In this document: one piece after another, positions 44,270 to 55,700 of the stretch
Numbering within the stretch: the first letter of the stretch is position 1
How the letters are laid out: every line of letters begins with the position of its first letter
Source: Ottelia alismoides
Lineage: Eukaryota > Streptophyta > Magnoliopsida > Alismatales > Hydrocharitaceae
Length of the DNA: 64,000 nucleotides
Direction of reading: 5' to 3'
Assembly: GCA_037367405.1 (NCBI GenBank)
Contig: JAZKJV010003126.1
Span: 1,922,001 to 1,986,000 of the forward strand
Position numbers and translations under genes: made by a program
Notes under the pieces: model-generated
Databases searched by the model: none
The model's input: only the letters and a program-made list of their open reading frames with translations
What the model was told of the DNA's origin: nothing

Positions 44270-45097
44270 CTAAATATCCTCAGAATTTTCAATCTCAGAT
44301 CCAGTTATTTCCTCATTCATTTTACTGTCCGAGCCACCATAGAATGCGATGAATCGATCGGTAAATTTTTGAAATCTCTCCTCCATTGAATTGAATTTCT
44401 TATTTATCCTCAAAATATCCTCCTCAAGATTTGGTTCATGATTAATTATGGGAGCAGTAGGTGTATGTTTGATAATTTCATCTTCCATTTTTCCCATTGT
44501 GCTGAGAGGAGAGCTTCTTGGAATATCTGAAATATGATCATTATTTTCTGAAAATTTCTCCTCAAAAATAATGGAAGGAGGCTGCTCATATGGTTCAGAC
44601 ATGTGTCGTTGATTGGTCAGACCTTGATATTGTGGAGTCAACATACATGGTTTATGTGTTTCTAAGCGGTCAGTCCAGTCCTCTGTATGAGTATCATGTC
44701 TGACGAGGGGTCTATCATGGTCAATCCAATGTCGATGATTATTCAGTGCATGTCTATCCATCTGAGTTTGTTTTCTCTGCCAGTCATGAGGTTTGAAGGG
44801 ATTTTGATCTTGAAAAGTTTCATTGGCGAGAAACTGAGAATAAGACGATTCAGTCCAAGATGGTAGGTGGTCATTTACGGTTGGATTGTTCGAATAGAAA
44901 TTTAATAAGGAGGCCGAATTTATCTGCGGGTGAAAGCCTCCCGCAAATGTTGGAGGATTATTGAAAGAAGGGGATTTAGTTGATTTGGGCCTACCCGAAA
45001 CAAATTCATTTTCATAGTATAGCTCTGAGGGGTGTTCGGTCATCTTTGAAAGGAATGAGGAGCTGGATCTGTGAGAGATTTTGGACAAGAGTTCCAT
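44270..45097 (-). CDS. E3 ORF1: Gag-tail-like protein
   Basis: Frame of about 275 codons from the ATG at 45097; the frame is open about 30 codons further upstream to a TGA but has no earlier ATG. The product is Gln/His/Pro/Ser-rich, like the Gag tails of E1 and E4 (positions 10250-11211 and 52849-53376), and ends with a predicted short coiled coil (NLEEDILRINKKFNSMEERF). The Gag core with its WEEL and KYYP motifs is missing, so this may be a Gag N terminus fused to the Gag tail by deletion. It terminates at TAG (44270-44272) in frame with ORF2. I do not recognise a function beyond the Gag-tail resemblance. Confidence 0.65.
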   Translation of the reverse strand: MELLSKISHRSSSSFLSKMTEHPSELYYENEFVSGRPKSTKSPSFNNPPTFAGGFHPQINSASLLNFYSNNPTVNDHLPSWTESSYSQFLANETFQDQNPFKPHDWQRKQTQMDRHALNNHRHWIDHDRPLVRHDTHTEDWTDRLETHKPCMLTPQYQGLTNQRHMSEPYEQPPSIIFEEKFSENNDHISDIPRSSPLSTMGKMEDEIIKHTPTAPIINHEPNLEEDILRINKKFNSMEERFQKFTDRFIAFYGGSDSKMNEEITGSEIENSEDI

Positions 45098-46332
45098 TAT
45101 GAGGTTTAAATCAAGAGAGGGAAGAGATGATTGCACGGGATAGTCAAGAGAATTTTTATCGAATGTGCGGCTATTGATCTTGAAATCGGTTCACGCACAC
45201 CAATGCAAACACAATTCAAACCCCGGGTTTACCAACTCACACAATGAAGCCGTAAGAGTTCGGCTATTATCTTTTCAATTTTAGTTGGTGATAAATTCAA
45301 TCTTGCAAGCCGTTTAAACGAGATGTTAGGTTTGGAGCTGGGCTCTATCCTAGTGTGCGTCTCTCTCCTCGCTGAAAGATAAAATCAAACAATGTCGGGG
45401 TTTCTCTCCCGCAAAAATTCTTGATTTTATGGGTTTTTAAGATCGGCTATATTTAGCAGTCCCAATTTTTATTAGGCGATCACTGAAGAAATTAAATGAG
45501 CACACAAATACACGTCTACCGTACAGTCCCAATTTCCTTTAGATTTATGTGATAAAACAAGAGAGAGGATTTCGGGAAAAGCCGATGCACGCGGAAAACT
45601 ATGATGAATGCTCAGTTAGAAGACTTACAGTGCCTCATCGCAATCTCCATGTGGGATGCAATACAGAATTGAAAATTTTATATTAAATGCGTGCAAGCCG
45701 ATGAAAACCACACCTAAGCAGAAAGTTCTATTAGCGGGGAAGAAATGAATTAAATTTGGCTAAGTTGAACGATCTACGTGCGTCTTGATTAAAGTGAAGT
45801 GTGGCTTAAGATCCTACGAGCACAATCAAAAAATAAAAAAATGCTCTGAGAGCCGTATGTGCAGGTCTATCCTAATCGCCACTCAAGTCGGGCCCCACCC
45901 TCTTCGGAGAGTGAAACAGGCCACGACACACCACAAATAGAGTTCATTGTCTTTTTACACACGCGAGAGTCCAAACGGACACCGCTATAAATGAGAAGAA
46001 ATTAAAAGTGCAGAAACTAAAAATCTAGACTGTACTCTCTCTCACGACTCGACTCGATCCTAATTTAATTGCGGTTTCTTCGGGTGTCAGTGAAGATGCG
46101 TCGGTTCCTTGAAAAACCGCTCCACGTGCGCCGGGTACCTCGCAAGAAAAATAAGAGAGAGAATGTAAGAGAGTGACTCAGAAAATAATCAAAAATAAAA
46201 TAAATGAAATAAATGCTGAAAAATAAATACAAGAAATAGAATGGGATTTACAGTGAAAGATTCGGGGGTCAGACTACCCGAATTCGTAAAATCGAACAAA
46301 AATTTTCAAAACAAAAAACTAAGCCGTTTGCC
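45098..46332 (-). other. E3 leader (5' UTR)
   Basis: Non-coding between PBS and ORF1. It holds the conserved gag-proximal block at about 45200-45300 (AAGAGTTCGG then ttatcttttcaatttta on the plus strand) shared with E1 and E4, and a block near 45395-45440 with ctctcccgcaaaaattc. Confidence 0.75.
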
Positions 46333-46350
46333 TCCCCGGCAACGGCGCCA
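46333..46350 (-). promoter_or_regulatory. E3 primer binding site (tRNA-Asp), exact match
   Basis: Plus strand tccccggcaacggcgcca equals the 3' 18 nucleotides of plant tRNA-Asp as I recall it, two bases from the LTR. Confidence 0.92.
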
Positions 46351-48332
46351 TCTGACGGGTCCGAAAAAGCCGCGTTAAGGATGTGATTTTAATGTTCGAG
46401 CGTGAAAATAATAAATGACGCTCGTTGTAGGCGGCGATCGGAAACAGTCAAGAAATAACCACAATTTTTTAATCAAATTTAATCACGTAGTTTTTATGTT
46501 TATTTTACTTGGGCAAGTCCCAAGGTCGATCACAAGGAGGCAAAGGAACAACCTAGAGTTGTGTCTATCCAATTTTGAGTTCGGTTTTCAAGGCGGTCTT
46601 TTTTTGGAATTTTTCAATGCAATATGAGATGCAAAATGCAAGTTCAGCCTATTTTAGGGACTAAAATGTAAATTTCAATCAAACGATGTCCGAAAAATAC
46701 GAAACTTGGCTACAATGTAAATGACGATGAAATGAGTGCACTGTAATTTTTTTGGAATTTTTAGATGCAATATGAATTTTTTTATAGTTTTTTAAATGCA
46801 AACAAATTAATTTTCAATATTTAATTTTAATAAATATTAAACCTACTTATTTTCGAGAACTAAAATTATCTAAGATCTATCACTAGGTAATGGATCTTAA
46901 AAAAATCCTAGACCTCAAAAATGTGGAGTTTGTACCTATTAAAAATTAAATAGTAAAATATGCAAAATGATTTTTACAGAGCAAAGTATGCATGCAAATC
47001 AAAGATTTTTAGGCACAATGTCAAGCAAAATTATCTCTATAATATATGATTTTTGGGGAATTTTTGGAACAACGGTTAATCAATTACCAAATTTAAAGCA
47101 TAAACTGGATAAACTTTGCAATTTTCCACAGAAAAATAATTTATTAATTAACCGCCTATCACAAAAATATCTACAATATACCACAATGCAGAGAATTAAT
47201 TGAGGAGCATCATGCAATTTTTAGATAAGTAAAACGATGCAGAGAATAGGTCTAAAATGACTGGCGAACACAGGGGTACATATACAATTTAAGTAAATAG
47301 ATAAAATAAAAAAATGCAGAACAGGGACCTAATTGAAATTACCTAAACTGGGGGGGGGGTATCTTCTGTAAAATGACCAAGGGGCACGTGTGAAGCACGT
47401 GCCTTTGGTCAGTGGACTGAAGTGCAAATAGAGGGAGCTCCCGGGGTGTTTCTACAAATTACCCACTGGGTCACGTGCCATGCACGTGACCCGTAGGTGG
47501 CTGTTGTTCTCCCCCGTCGCGCGTGCCCCGCACGTGCGTGGGGAGCCTCAGGTCTGCCCCCGGCGGCGTGGCGGAGCGAGGTGGAAGGGGTGGAGGAGGA
47601 CCGGCAGGCGGAGGCGTGGTCGTTGGCCGTGCTGCTCCTGGATGGTGGCGGCGAAAGTCGGAGAAGATAGCGATGGTCCCCCTGGTGCGGTGGTGCGGCG
47701 ACATGCAGAGGTTGTCGACGAAGCGTGAAGGCGGTGGTGATGCTCCTGGGCGTGGGCGAGGGCCGCTCCAGGCGGAGGAGGCGAGATGTCGGAGACGAAG
47801 TCGTTGTCGAAGAAGCTCGATGGGGCTGTAGCAGGCGGTGGTGGCGCGAAGTCGAAGACGATGGTCGGTGGGCGTAGGCTCGACGGAGGACCGGAGCTAG
47901 AGCAGAGGGCCGCTGGCGGCACTGCGACGACATCGGAGAAGATGCCGGATCTCGCCGTGAAGGGGGTCACACCGGGCTGTCACCACCGGCAGGGGAACCC
48001 AACTCCAGCTTTGGCGGATTGGGCCGGAGGAGTTGGCGTTGTGTGTTGCTGACGAAGCGGCGTAGTGGCGTCGGCGTGGTTGAAGTTGAAGGCGGAGCAG
48101 GTGGTCGAAGTTGACGGAGTTGATGCGTGGTTGTCGATGATGTAGCGGCGAAGATGTCGTCGAGGCTCTACGCCGGAAGCGGAGCAGGGGCAGTATGCCT
48201 TGCGGCGCTGCTACGAGGAGCTGGGCCTCCTCGGACCTCGTCGGCGAAGAATAGAACCCAGGTGCTGTCACCGCCTTGGGCTCTCGACCTGATGCGTATC
48301 CGGCGGATAGGGAACGGGGGGTCGCCGGGGTT

Positions 48333-48341
48333 CTTTAAATA
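48333..48341 (-). promoter_or_regulatory. Candidate TATA box of E3 5' LTR
   Basis: Minus strand TATTTAAAG, equivalent to 39488-39496. Probable start region for E3 genomic RNA. Confidence 0.45.
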
Positions 48342-48560
48342 GGATGGGGTGCGGTGGTAGGTTGGCCGGTGCGGGAGGCGAGGATATCGGCGGGCGGTTG
48401 GCGAAGGAGTCAGCGGCCGTTTGGAGGAGGGCGGAGAAAGCGGGACGGCCGTTGCGCGGCGCAGTGGAGGTGGTTGCGAGATCCGTGGAGGGGTCGATCG
48501 GGAGGTAGAAGGTGGTCCACGGCCGTTCGATCAGCCGAGATCGAATGACCCTGTGGTGGC

Positions 48561-48720
48561 CACGTGGCTAAGAGGGTGAGAGTGCGGGGCACGTGCGGAG
48601 CACGTGCCTGTGTGGCACGTGCCACGCACGTGCGTGGCTTTAATTTTTTTTTTTATAAAAACGAGTATATAAAAGGCCCAAAAAACGCTGACACGTGGCG
48701 GCCTCTGGGGCTGCCACGTG
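48561..48720 (-). promoter_or_regulatory. G-box array of E3 5' LTR
   Basis: Seven CACGTG hexamers with the same spacing as in the left LTR, including the inverted ACACGTGGC / GCCACGTGT pair (48691-48699 and 48713-48721). It lies upstream of the promoter that drives the element. Confidence 0.65.
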
Positions 48721-49587
48721 TCAGCACCAGAAAATTCAAAAAAATCATTTTGTAAAATAAAAAAGAAATAGCAAATGACCTCGGATCGAAAAAGTTCCTT
48801 CACAAAAAATGCTCGTCTCGACGAGATCTACAACTTTCATGAAGACGACAAAGCCAAATTCGGTCAAATGTAAAAAGTGAATTTTTGGGGTATCCCATGT
48901 GTATAGAATACCTTGATTTTTGGTTTTCTAATTTTTTTTGTCATTTTTAAACAACATAAAAATCCAAAAAAATAAGGAAAAATCAAAGATGAATAAAAGA
49001 CACCTTAATCTAATTTTTTTTTGGATTTTTATTAATAAAGAAAATATATACATAAAATATAGGTCAGAAAACCGCGAAAAAATACAATGTACAAAAGAGA
49101 CCCAAAACCCAACTTTTACATACGAGCTCCGATTCACTTGAACTTGGTCTTGTTTTGAAGGTAATTGAATGTGCATTAGTTCAAAAGTGAGTAGGATCAA
49201 ATCGGACACTGAATGAAGAAGATATGGGGCTTTTAGTCTGAAAATCCTGAAATTAGGGTTTGGGTTTTTGGTCCACTTAACAGGGTTAATTATTTTTTTT
49301 GTATTTTTTATTTATTCTTGTTAGTGATGTGTACACAGTGGAGGTGGTTTTGGTTTATGCGGTGTTAGCATGAAGGAGTTAAAAATAGGGGAAGTTAGGC
49401 TATTTACAGGTCATTTTTGGCTTGGATTTTTGGCTTCTTATTTTATGCAGAAATTAATGCTAAAATGCAATTCTTATGAAATCATGTCTGAATGCTAATT
49501 ATGCAGAATAAATGCAGAAATACTGTTGCTTTTGAGGGACTTGAGCTTAATTAATGAGACTTAGAATGGTGAATCCGAGATTCATCA

Positions 49588-49592
49588 ATATG
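49588..49592. repeat. E3 target-site duplication ATATG, right copy
   Basis: Exact repeat of 37506-37510. Confidence 0.92.
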
Positions 49593-50760
49593 GAAGGCCA
49601 TCCCTCCTCTGTCCCAACACAACCCCAACGGCAAAATCGGAGGAGTCCATCATGATCTCGAATGGGAGAGACCAATCGGGTGGCTGAAGGACAGGAGCCT
49701 CTACAACTATGTTCTAGAGAGTATCAAATGTTGAAAAACACTTATCATCGACAATAAACTCGGTGTCTTTCGTAAGAAGATCAGACAACGGTCGGGAAAT
49801 TTTACTGAAGTCTCTTACGAAATGTCGGTAAAAACCGACATGCCCGAGGAAAGACCGTAGCTGCTTCAGATTGGATGGTGGATTGAGTTTCTTAATGATA
49901 TCCACCTTGGTCGGATCCACCTCCATACCCCGATTGGAGATGATGTGACCAATGACCATCCCCTGAGTCATCAGGAAATGACTCTTCTCCCAAGAAAATA
50001 CGAGGTTAACGTCCGTGTACCTCTGAAGCATGTGGTCTAGGCTAGTAAGGCATGAATCAAAATCATCGTCGTAGACCAAAATATTATCCATGAAGACCTC
50101 CAAGATATCTCCCACCATGTCCGTGAAAATCGAAAGCATGCACCTCTGGAATGTAGCCGGAGCATTACATAGTCCAAAGGGCATTTGTTTGAAAGCATAC
50201 ATTCCGAACAGACAGGTGAATGTTGTCTTTTCTTGATCTTCTGGAGTAATGGCCACTTGATTGTATCCCGAGTACCCATGAAGGAAGAAATAATGGCTCT
50301 TCCTGGCTAACCGTTCGATGATCTGATCAATGAACGGTAGTGGGAAGTGATCCTTCTTGGTGTCCTGATTCAAACGTTTGTATTCCACACAAACGTGCCA
50401 AGAAGTGGTACTCGGGTAGCGATCTTCTCTCCGTCCTCATCGATCACTGTAGTGATACCCATCTTCTTGGGTACCATATGTAAAGGACTAACCCATTTCG
50501 ATTTGGAGATGGTATAGATAAAATCGGTGCTCCACCACTTAGATATTTCCTTCATAACCACCTCTCGAAGATTCGGGTTCAGCCTGTGTTGAAACTCACA
50601 AGATGGCTTGGCGTCATCCTCGAGAAAGATGTGGTGGGAGCACAGAGCCGGACTAATCCCATGAAGATCAGCTACTGACCACCCGATCGCCTTTCAGTTC
50701 TTTTCAAGAATTGCCATCAGGCGGGATTCCTGATCTTCGGTCAGATTGGAAGAGATAATG
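49593..50760 (-). pseudogene. E4 reverse transcriptase (and RNase H start)
   Basis: Sense order from 50760: NLREVVMKEI, then WVSPLHMVPKKMG (frame 50370-50561), a frameshift near 50390, then frame 49714-50388 with FPLPFIDQ, GYSGYNQV, MPFGLCNAPATFQ, the YxDD-type box and the thumb FLGHVGFYRHF. A stop precedes the PPDWSLPFEIM connection in 49593-49713. Two catalytic positions are changed: the usual LDGYSGYNQ reads LHGYSGYNQ, and the usual FMDDF reads FMDNI. The protein would have copied element RNA into DNA; it is inactive here independent of the frameshift. Confidence 0.9.
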
Positions 50761-51257
50761 ACCGGAAATATTTTAGATTCACCCGTAAGGAATCGGTACT
50801 TCATGCTTTGAGGTAAAGGTTTAACCTCTAGGGGAGATAGGAACAGGAAGAGCGGGTTTGATTAGAGTCTGGGTATAGGCTGCTAGATCGATGTGCGTGA
50901 ACTCTGCCTGCTCTAACTCAAAAAGATCTGGAGATTGTTGGATGTTCTGATCAGATTTGATCTCCAAGCTGGTTGTAGGCTTTGATAATGGAGTCTAAAG
51001 CTATAAGAATTCGGTGAAGCACTGCCAATCAACATCTTCAGAATCTGAATGATCTGCGAGTGACTGACAGTTCTGATGGTTCACTTCGAACTCGGAGGGA
51101 TAAAGAATGTCTGAATGATATGAAAATTTCTTAGATCTTCTCCATCAAGATTTTCGCTTTTATGCTCTAGGATTGTGCTCTCCAATCTACCATCCTCTGA
51201 TATCTGAATCTCGGCTTCGACTGAAGGTGGGATGAAAGATTGGGTATTTGGTTTGGC
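50761..51257 (-). pseudogene. E4 protease-RT linker
   Basis: Degraded acidic/serine-rich coding sequence between RT and protease with several stops. No domain recognised. Confidence 0.5.
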
Positions 51258-51794
51258 CTAGACAGCCTCATCATCAGTTTGTACGAAGTCACAATCCTGA
51301 TGACTATCGGGATCGTCATCAGATGCTCGCTCTGATTCAGCTGATTTGGAATTCTGGTCTTGGATCGTCTCTATATGTATACTTTCTCTCTGGATGCGAA
51401 AGTACACCTTCCCGGTACCATAGTCGGAAACGACCTTTGCTGTCACCAGAAAAGGTTGTCCTAGTATGATCAGGGTATCGATCACACATTCAGGGATCGC
51501 CATGTCCAACACAATGAAGTCCACAGGGAATTGCAAACCCTGAATGGTGACGATAACATCTTCGATTAAACCCTTAGGCCTCTTAATCAATCTATCAACA
51601 AACTGCAAGATCGTTCGGCTTGGTTGAAGAGGCCCGAACTCGAATTTATCGAGTAGGGAAGATGGAAGGAGAGTAATCGAAGATCCGCTATCTAATAAAG
51701 TCCGATCGAAAGTCTGATCAAGAATCTCGCATCTGACATACGATGTCCTGAATCTAATCTCTTGGTTGGGAGTCGATTTTGAATAGCATGACAT
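51258..51794 (-). pseudogene. E4 aspartic protease
   Basis: A 178-codon open stretch containing TLLDSGSSITLLPSSLL with an intact D-S-G triplet, LQFVDRLIKRPKGL, and FPVDFIVLDM followed by ILGQPFL. This is the best-preserved protease of the window and gives the reference for the altered triplets in E1 (D-N-S) and E3 (D-D-D). It is a domain of the former Gag-Pol polyprotein, not an independent gene; the flanking frames are broken. Confidence 0.85.
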
Positions 51795-52848
51795 GTTTCC
51801 TTGGTCAGCACATGGATCTCAGGATAGTGATTGCGCTGCCTCTTCTTTCTGCAGACTGTGGTTCGTTCTTTAAGATCTTTCTGCGGAAGAGGGATGTGTG
51901 CCAAGGCTTCTGAAAGAGTGAGTTGGATCGTGAACTTATCGAGCATCTCTTTCGTCAAATCATTCATTTGAATCTTCTTGGCATTTTTTTATCGCCTTTT
52001 CCAAAGTAGAGAAAAGAAATCTGTACATCCTCCGGGTTAGTCTATACAATCGGAGGATCAGAAAAAGAAGAAGGAAAAGTTTTTGTAAAACTGAGACCTG
52101 ATTTCCTCGAATCATCAGAAAGAGAAAGATCTTGATCAACAATCTTTTTATTTCTTTTTTGAGTTCTTCTCTTTTGTACATTTTTTACGGTTTTCTATCA
52201 TCATCACTATTTACAAAGAAAGGTAATACAGCTACATCGACGTTCAGCTCTGGCTGCTCTTCAGGCCTGATGGCTTCAGCACCACCATCTCCATCGTCAA
52301 AGGGTGAAACGGCTTCAGACTGCCATCAGTGTCTTCTACATGCTTGCTTGTGTTATCCAGAATGTCCTCCTCGAGCCTAAAAGAGTCTCTGCCTATTGGA
52401 ATCTGACCGCTCCTAAGAGAAATGAAATCAGTGTCATCACAGAAAAGATAATCGTCTAGAAATACCTGTGACTGGAGGGTGGGCTCGGTCAAAACTACCT
52501 GCTCTGATTTCTGCTTCAAATTATTCTGGGTTCTATCTAGGCAGGCAAGGCAGACTTCCCTTTGATAAGATCTGTAACATGGATTTTGAACTCATCCATT
52601 TATCGCCTAAAAGAAGCCTGTTGATCGGTAATCAAGTTGGCGAGATACTCTAAAGCTGGGTTATCATGGAAAGGTCCATGAGACCTGGATGAGTCACCTC
52701 GATGATATTGAGGCTGCGGCTGAGATGGCTATTGTGGAGGATAATGTTGTTGATACTGGTTCTGATAAGCGCTTTGCCTCCAGTGAGGTTGCTGGTATGG
52801 ACGAGGACCTGAATGCTGATGTGATTCTCTGGTCTGTCCCATTGGTGC
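51795..52848 (-). pseudogene. E4 Gag-protease linker
   Basis: Frames 51692-51967 and 52244-52519 carry FTIQLTLSEALAHIP, equivalent to MFELPFIQAIEHFP in E3 ORF2, and an acidic LEEDILDN segment. Lys/Arg-rich (about 51960-52180) and Gln/His/Pro-rich (about 52650-52850) stretches flank them. Several stops. Confidence 0.6.
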
Positions 52849-54600
52849 CTACAATGGCTGTTGGGAAGAGGCACCTCCTATCGACCAACGGAAGTCGGGG
52901 TAATCACGACGGATCCCTGGTTGTTGTGGACGGTCGTACCAAATCCCATTGACCTCAGTCAATGGCTCAGGCATCTCTGAGTATGCTAGGGGCATGGATG
53001 CCAAGGGCTGATCACTCTGATACACCACCATCTGAGTGTTAGATGATGGCATCTGTTGTAGTTGTGGGTACACCGAGGGGCGATGAGATGGCTCAGAATG
53101 CACATGGTAGATGTGTTGTACTAGAGACCCAGTAAGTATGCCTCGATCTCGGCTACCTGAGTCAGCTTGTGATCTCGAAGACCAGTTGGAGTCTGTTTGT
53201 AATTCTTGAAGGCACATAATCTGTGTCTTCAGATCACTCATGCATCTTTCAAGCTCGTCAATCTTATCGAGCTTGTCTAAGTTCTGGCACTTTTTCTGAA
53301 TGATTTCCATACGATCCAACTTCTGGCAAATGATCCCCAATATCAGTTGATGGAGATTCAAGAGGAATTGAAACAACAGAAGATAGATTACCTTCTATTT
53401 GTGCCACTCAGGAATGATGGTGATAGGTTAGTGGCTTCGTCTGATTGTAGACTCGAGTCTGAGATATTGTGGTGTAGTTTTCTGCCATTTTCTCATAAAT
53501 GGCCCAGACTCGATCCTCGTGCATCGAAAAATAAGATCCACCACACATGACATTCACCAGTCTCTATAACTTTGGTGTCAGCCCACCGAAGAAACTCTGT
53601 ACAAGAGTTAGCTTGGAAAGTTCGTGATGGGGACACCGATCGATGAGCTCTCTGAATCTGTCCCATGTCTCGTGGAACTGTTCGTTCCAGATCATGGTGA
53701 AATTGCTTATCATAGTTCTAGCAGCATTTGTTCGACTGAGAGGGTAATATTTGTTCAGATAAGCGGTTCTCAGCTCCTCCCATGTCGAAACATATCTCCC
53801 TAGGTGTTTCAGCTAGTAGGCTGCTCGATCAACAAGGGAGAAAGGAAACACGATCAATTTGATCGTGTCCTCGTTCACATGCGCATCATGTACCGTGCTG
53901 CAGATAAGCTCAAACTCCTGAAGGTGCAAGTACGGCTCCTCAGTAGAAAGCCCGTGAAACTTAGGAAGCAGCTGTATCATTTGAGCTCGGAACTCGAAAT
54001 TCCCGTGGATGACAGGAAGACAGATCCACCGGTGGGTTGTAGGAGCTCTAGGGTTGTAGAGCTGCTACATCGTGCAGTTCGATCGCGTGGCGGTCTCTCT
54101 GCTCCATCTTGCGACTCCTGATCCTTAGGTCCTGGTTGATCAGCTCTGGGATTCTCGGCTTCTGGATTATTTCGTTGGGTTTGCAACTGAGTCAGCTCGG
54201 CTCAAACATCATTCATTATTCTACCTTGCTCCCTTATTTGGTTTTGCATCGTCTCAAGGGAAACAAGTAGACCGCTGTTGATTGCGGCCTGATCTATGAC
54301 TATAGAGATGCTCTGCGATGTCTTGCCACTCATGTCTTCTGGAAAGGAGAAAGAGTCTAAGTCATGCTCTGCTAGATCAATGTGTAACTGCGGTTGATTT
54401 TCTGGAGGTGATGATGGTAGAGAAGGAGAAGGAGAAGAAATCGACGACGGGCTTCCAGGGTGAGAGTCACGCCTGGAAGTAGCAACCTGATTTGATTTCG
54501 ATTTGGGACGAGAGTCATCCCGAACCGATCTAGATGAACGGGTAGGTTCGCGAGAGAGTGGATCAGTTAGAGTAGACCAGAGCGATCGCCTTCCCATCAT
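52849..54600 (-). pseudogene. E4 Gag
   Basis: Start ATG at 54600 (frame 54202-54600, Ser/Pro/Arg-rich N terminus). The Gag core at about 53570-53850 reads TWEELRTAYLNKYYPLS, then FHETWDRFRELIDRCPHH and SFFGGL, the retrotransposon Gag domain. The tail in frame 52849-53376 has a coiled-coil-like LDKLDKIDELERCMSDLKTQ and EVNGIWYDRPQQ. Frames change at least twice and stops occur, so no full Gag is encoded. Gag would form the particle that packages element RNA. Confidence 0.87.
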
Positions 54601-55680
54601 CTTTAAAGATTTTAGTTGACCAGATCTCGAAGATTGGACTCACGCTGCAATCAAACACAAGACAAACCCCGAGTTCACCAACGCAATCCTGGTGATGACC
54701 AAAAGAGTTCGGTCGTTTATCTTTTCAGTTTTACAGTTGTTTGGCAAACAATCTTCTCACAGATTAGTAAGATTAGATAGATGCTTGAAACTTCAACGTC
54801 GTACTGTCTCGAGTTCTCACCAAAAATCACCTAGTCTCAGCAAGTATGGGAGTAAGTACGGACCGTTTTTGGCTACCCGTGTTACTTGAGGACGGAGCCT
54901 CACGCAGTGTCCTCTAAACCTCTCACTCTACTAAGTGACCTCGGACCGTTTCCGGCTACCCAAGAGCAACCATTGAAGATAAGGTGAGTAAAAGTGTGAA
55001 CTAAGTAGCACTTCGATAGAAGCCCAGACTCTATCTCTACCTTATGTGTCATCTCTCACTCACTGAATCTAGAGGTAGTACATGCGATGCAAATTTGAAG
55101 GTTGCTCTCCCCAAAACAATTTGAGTCCTTACGTTTCTTTTAAGGTCCGATAGAAGTTAACAGTCCCTGTTTTAGTTTTTGATTTTCATATTTTTTGGAT
55201 ATTTTCAGAGAAAAATCATCTAACGTATTTTTGTATTTTGGGTTTGGCCCTAGATACAAGCACCTAGGTGTTATATCCTAAGCAAACATCTAAGCTACGA
55301 TGCACAGAGAAGGAAAAATTGTAAAAATCTTAACAAGCACCTAACTCGAAAAACTACAGAAAATCATCGAGAAAAACGCGAGCGAAAAAGCCGCGGTGTG
55401 TGCCCCCCAAGAGTACAACCATGGTGAAGCAGACCCTGAGAGAGATACAAGTCGAGATGCCTTTACGAGGCCCCTTTCAACAAAAACAAAGAAAAGGGCA
55501 AGTGCCCTAAAATTTTTATATTTTTACAAGAAAGAAAAGAAAATTCTACAGCTTTTGCAGTTTTCAGATATGTGGCTCAACCTGTGCTGCGCAACTCAAA
55601 AACAAAAAGTCGCGAGGATGGAGAATAAAATGGCGCAAAAGAAATCCTAAACCTAAGTCTACAGTTGCCCTAACGCAACC
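54601..55680 (-). other. E4 leader (5' UTR)
   Basis: Non-coding. Gag-proximal conserved block at 54648-54750 (AAGAGTTCGG), a block with gtaagtacggacc (54850-54990) shared with E1 and E5, and ctctccccaaaacaatt (55108) shared with E1. Confidence 0.75.
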
Positions 55681-55698
55681 TCTCCGACAACGGCGCCA
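55681..55698 (-). promoter_or_regulatory. E4 primer binding site (tRNA-Asp)
   Basis: Plus strand tctccgacaacggcgcca, two mismatches to tRNA-Asp, two bases from the LTR. Confidence 0.88.
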
Positions 55699-55700
55699 TC

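Larger units (their letters stand above)
37511..49587 (-). mobile_element. E3: young non-autonomous Athila-type element with a long unusual ORF pair
   Basis: A 12.1 kb element with LTRs 37511-40736 and 46353-49587 (about 97 percent identical by eye over the first 300 bases), exact target duplications ATATG, an exact 18-nt tRNA-Asp PBS, an intact PPT and a 5.6 kb internal region. It encodes no RT, RNase H or integrase. What remains is a Gag-tail/protease-like coding region of about 2.7 kb. It is the youngest insertion in the window by nesting and LTR similarity. It likely moved using enzymes from E1/E4-type elements. Confidence 0.93.
46353..49587 (-). repeat. E3 5' LTR (right)
   Basis: From TGACGGGTCC to GATTCATCA, nearly identical to 37511-40736, including the GC-rich island and the CACGTG arrays. 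It is the source of the full-length E3 transcript, running leftward. Confidence 0.93.
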
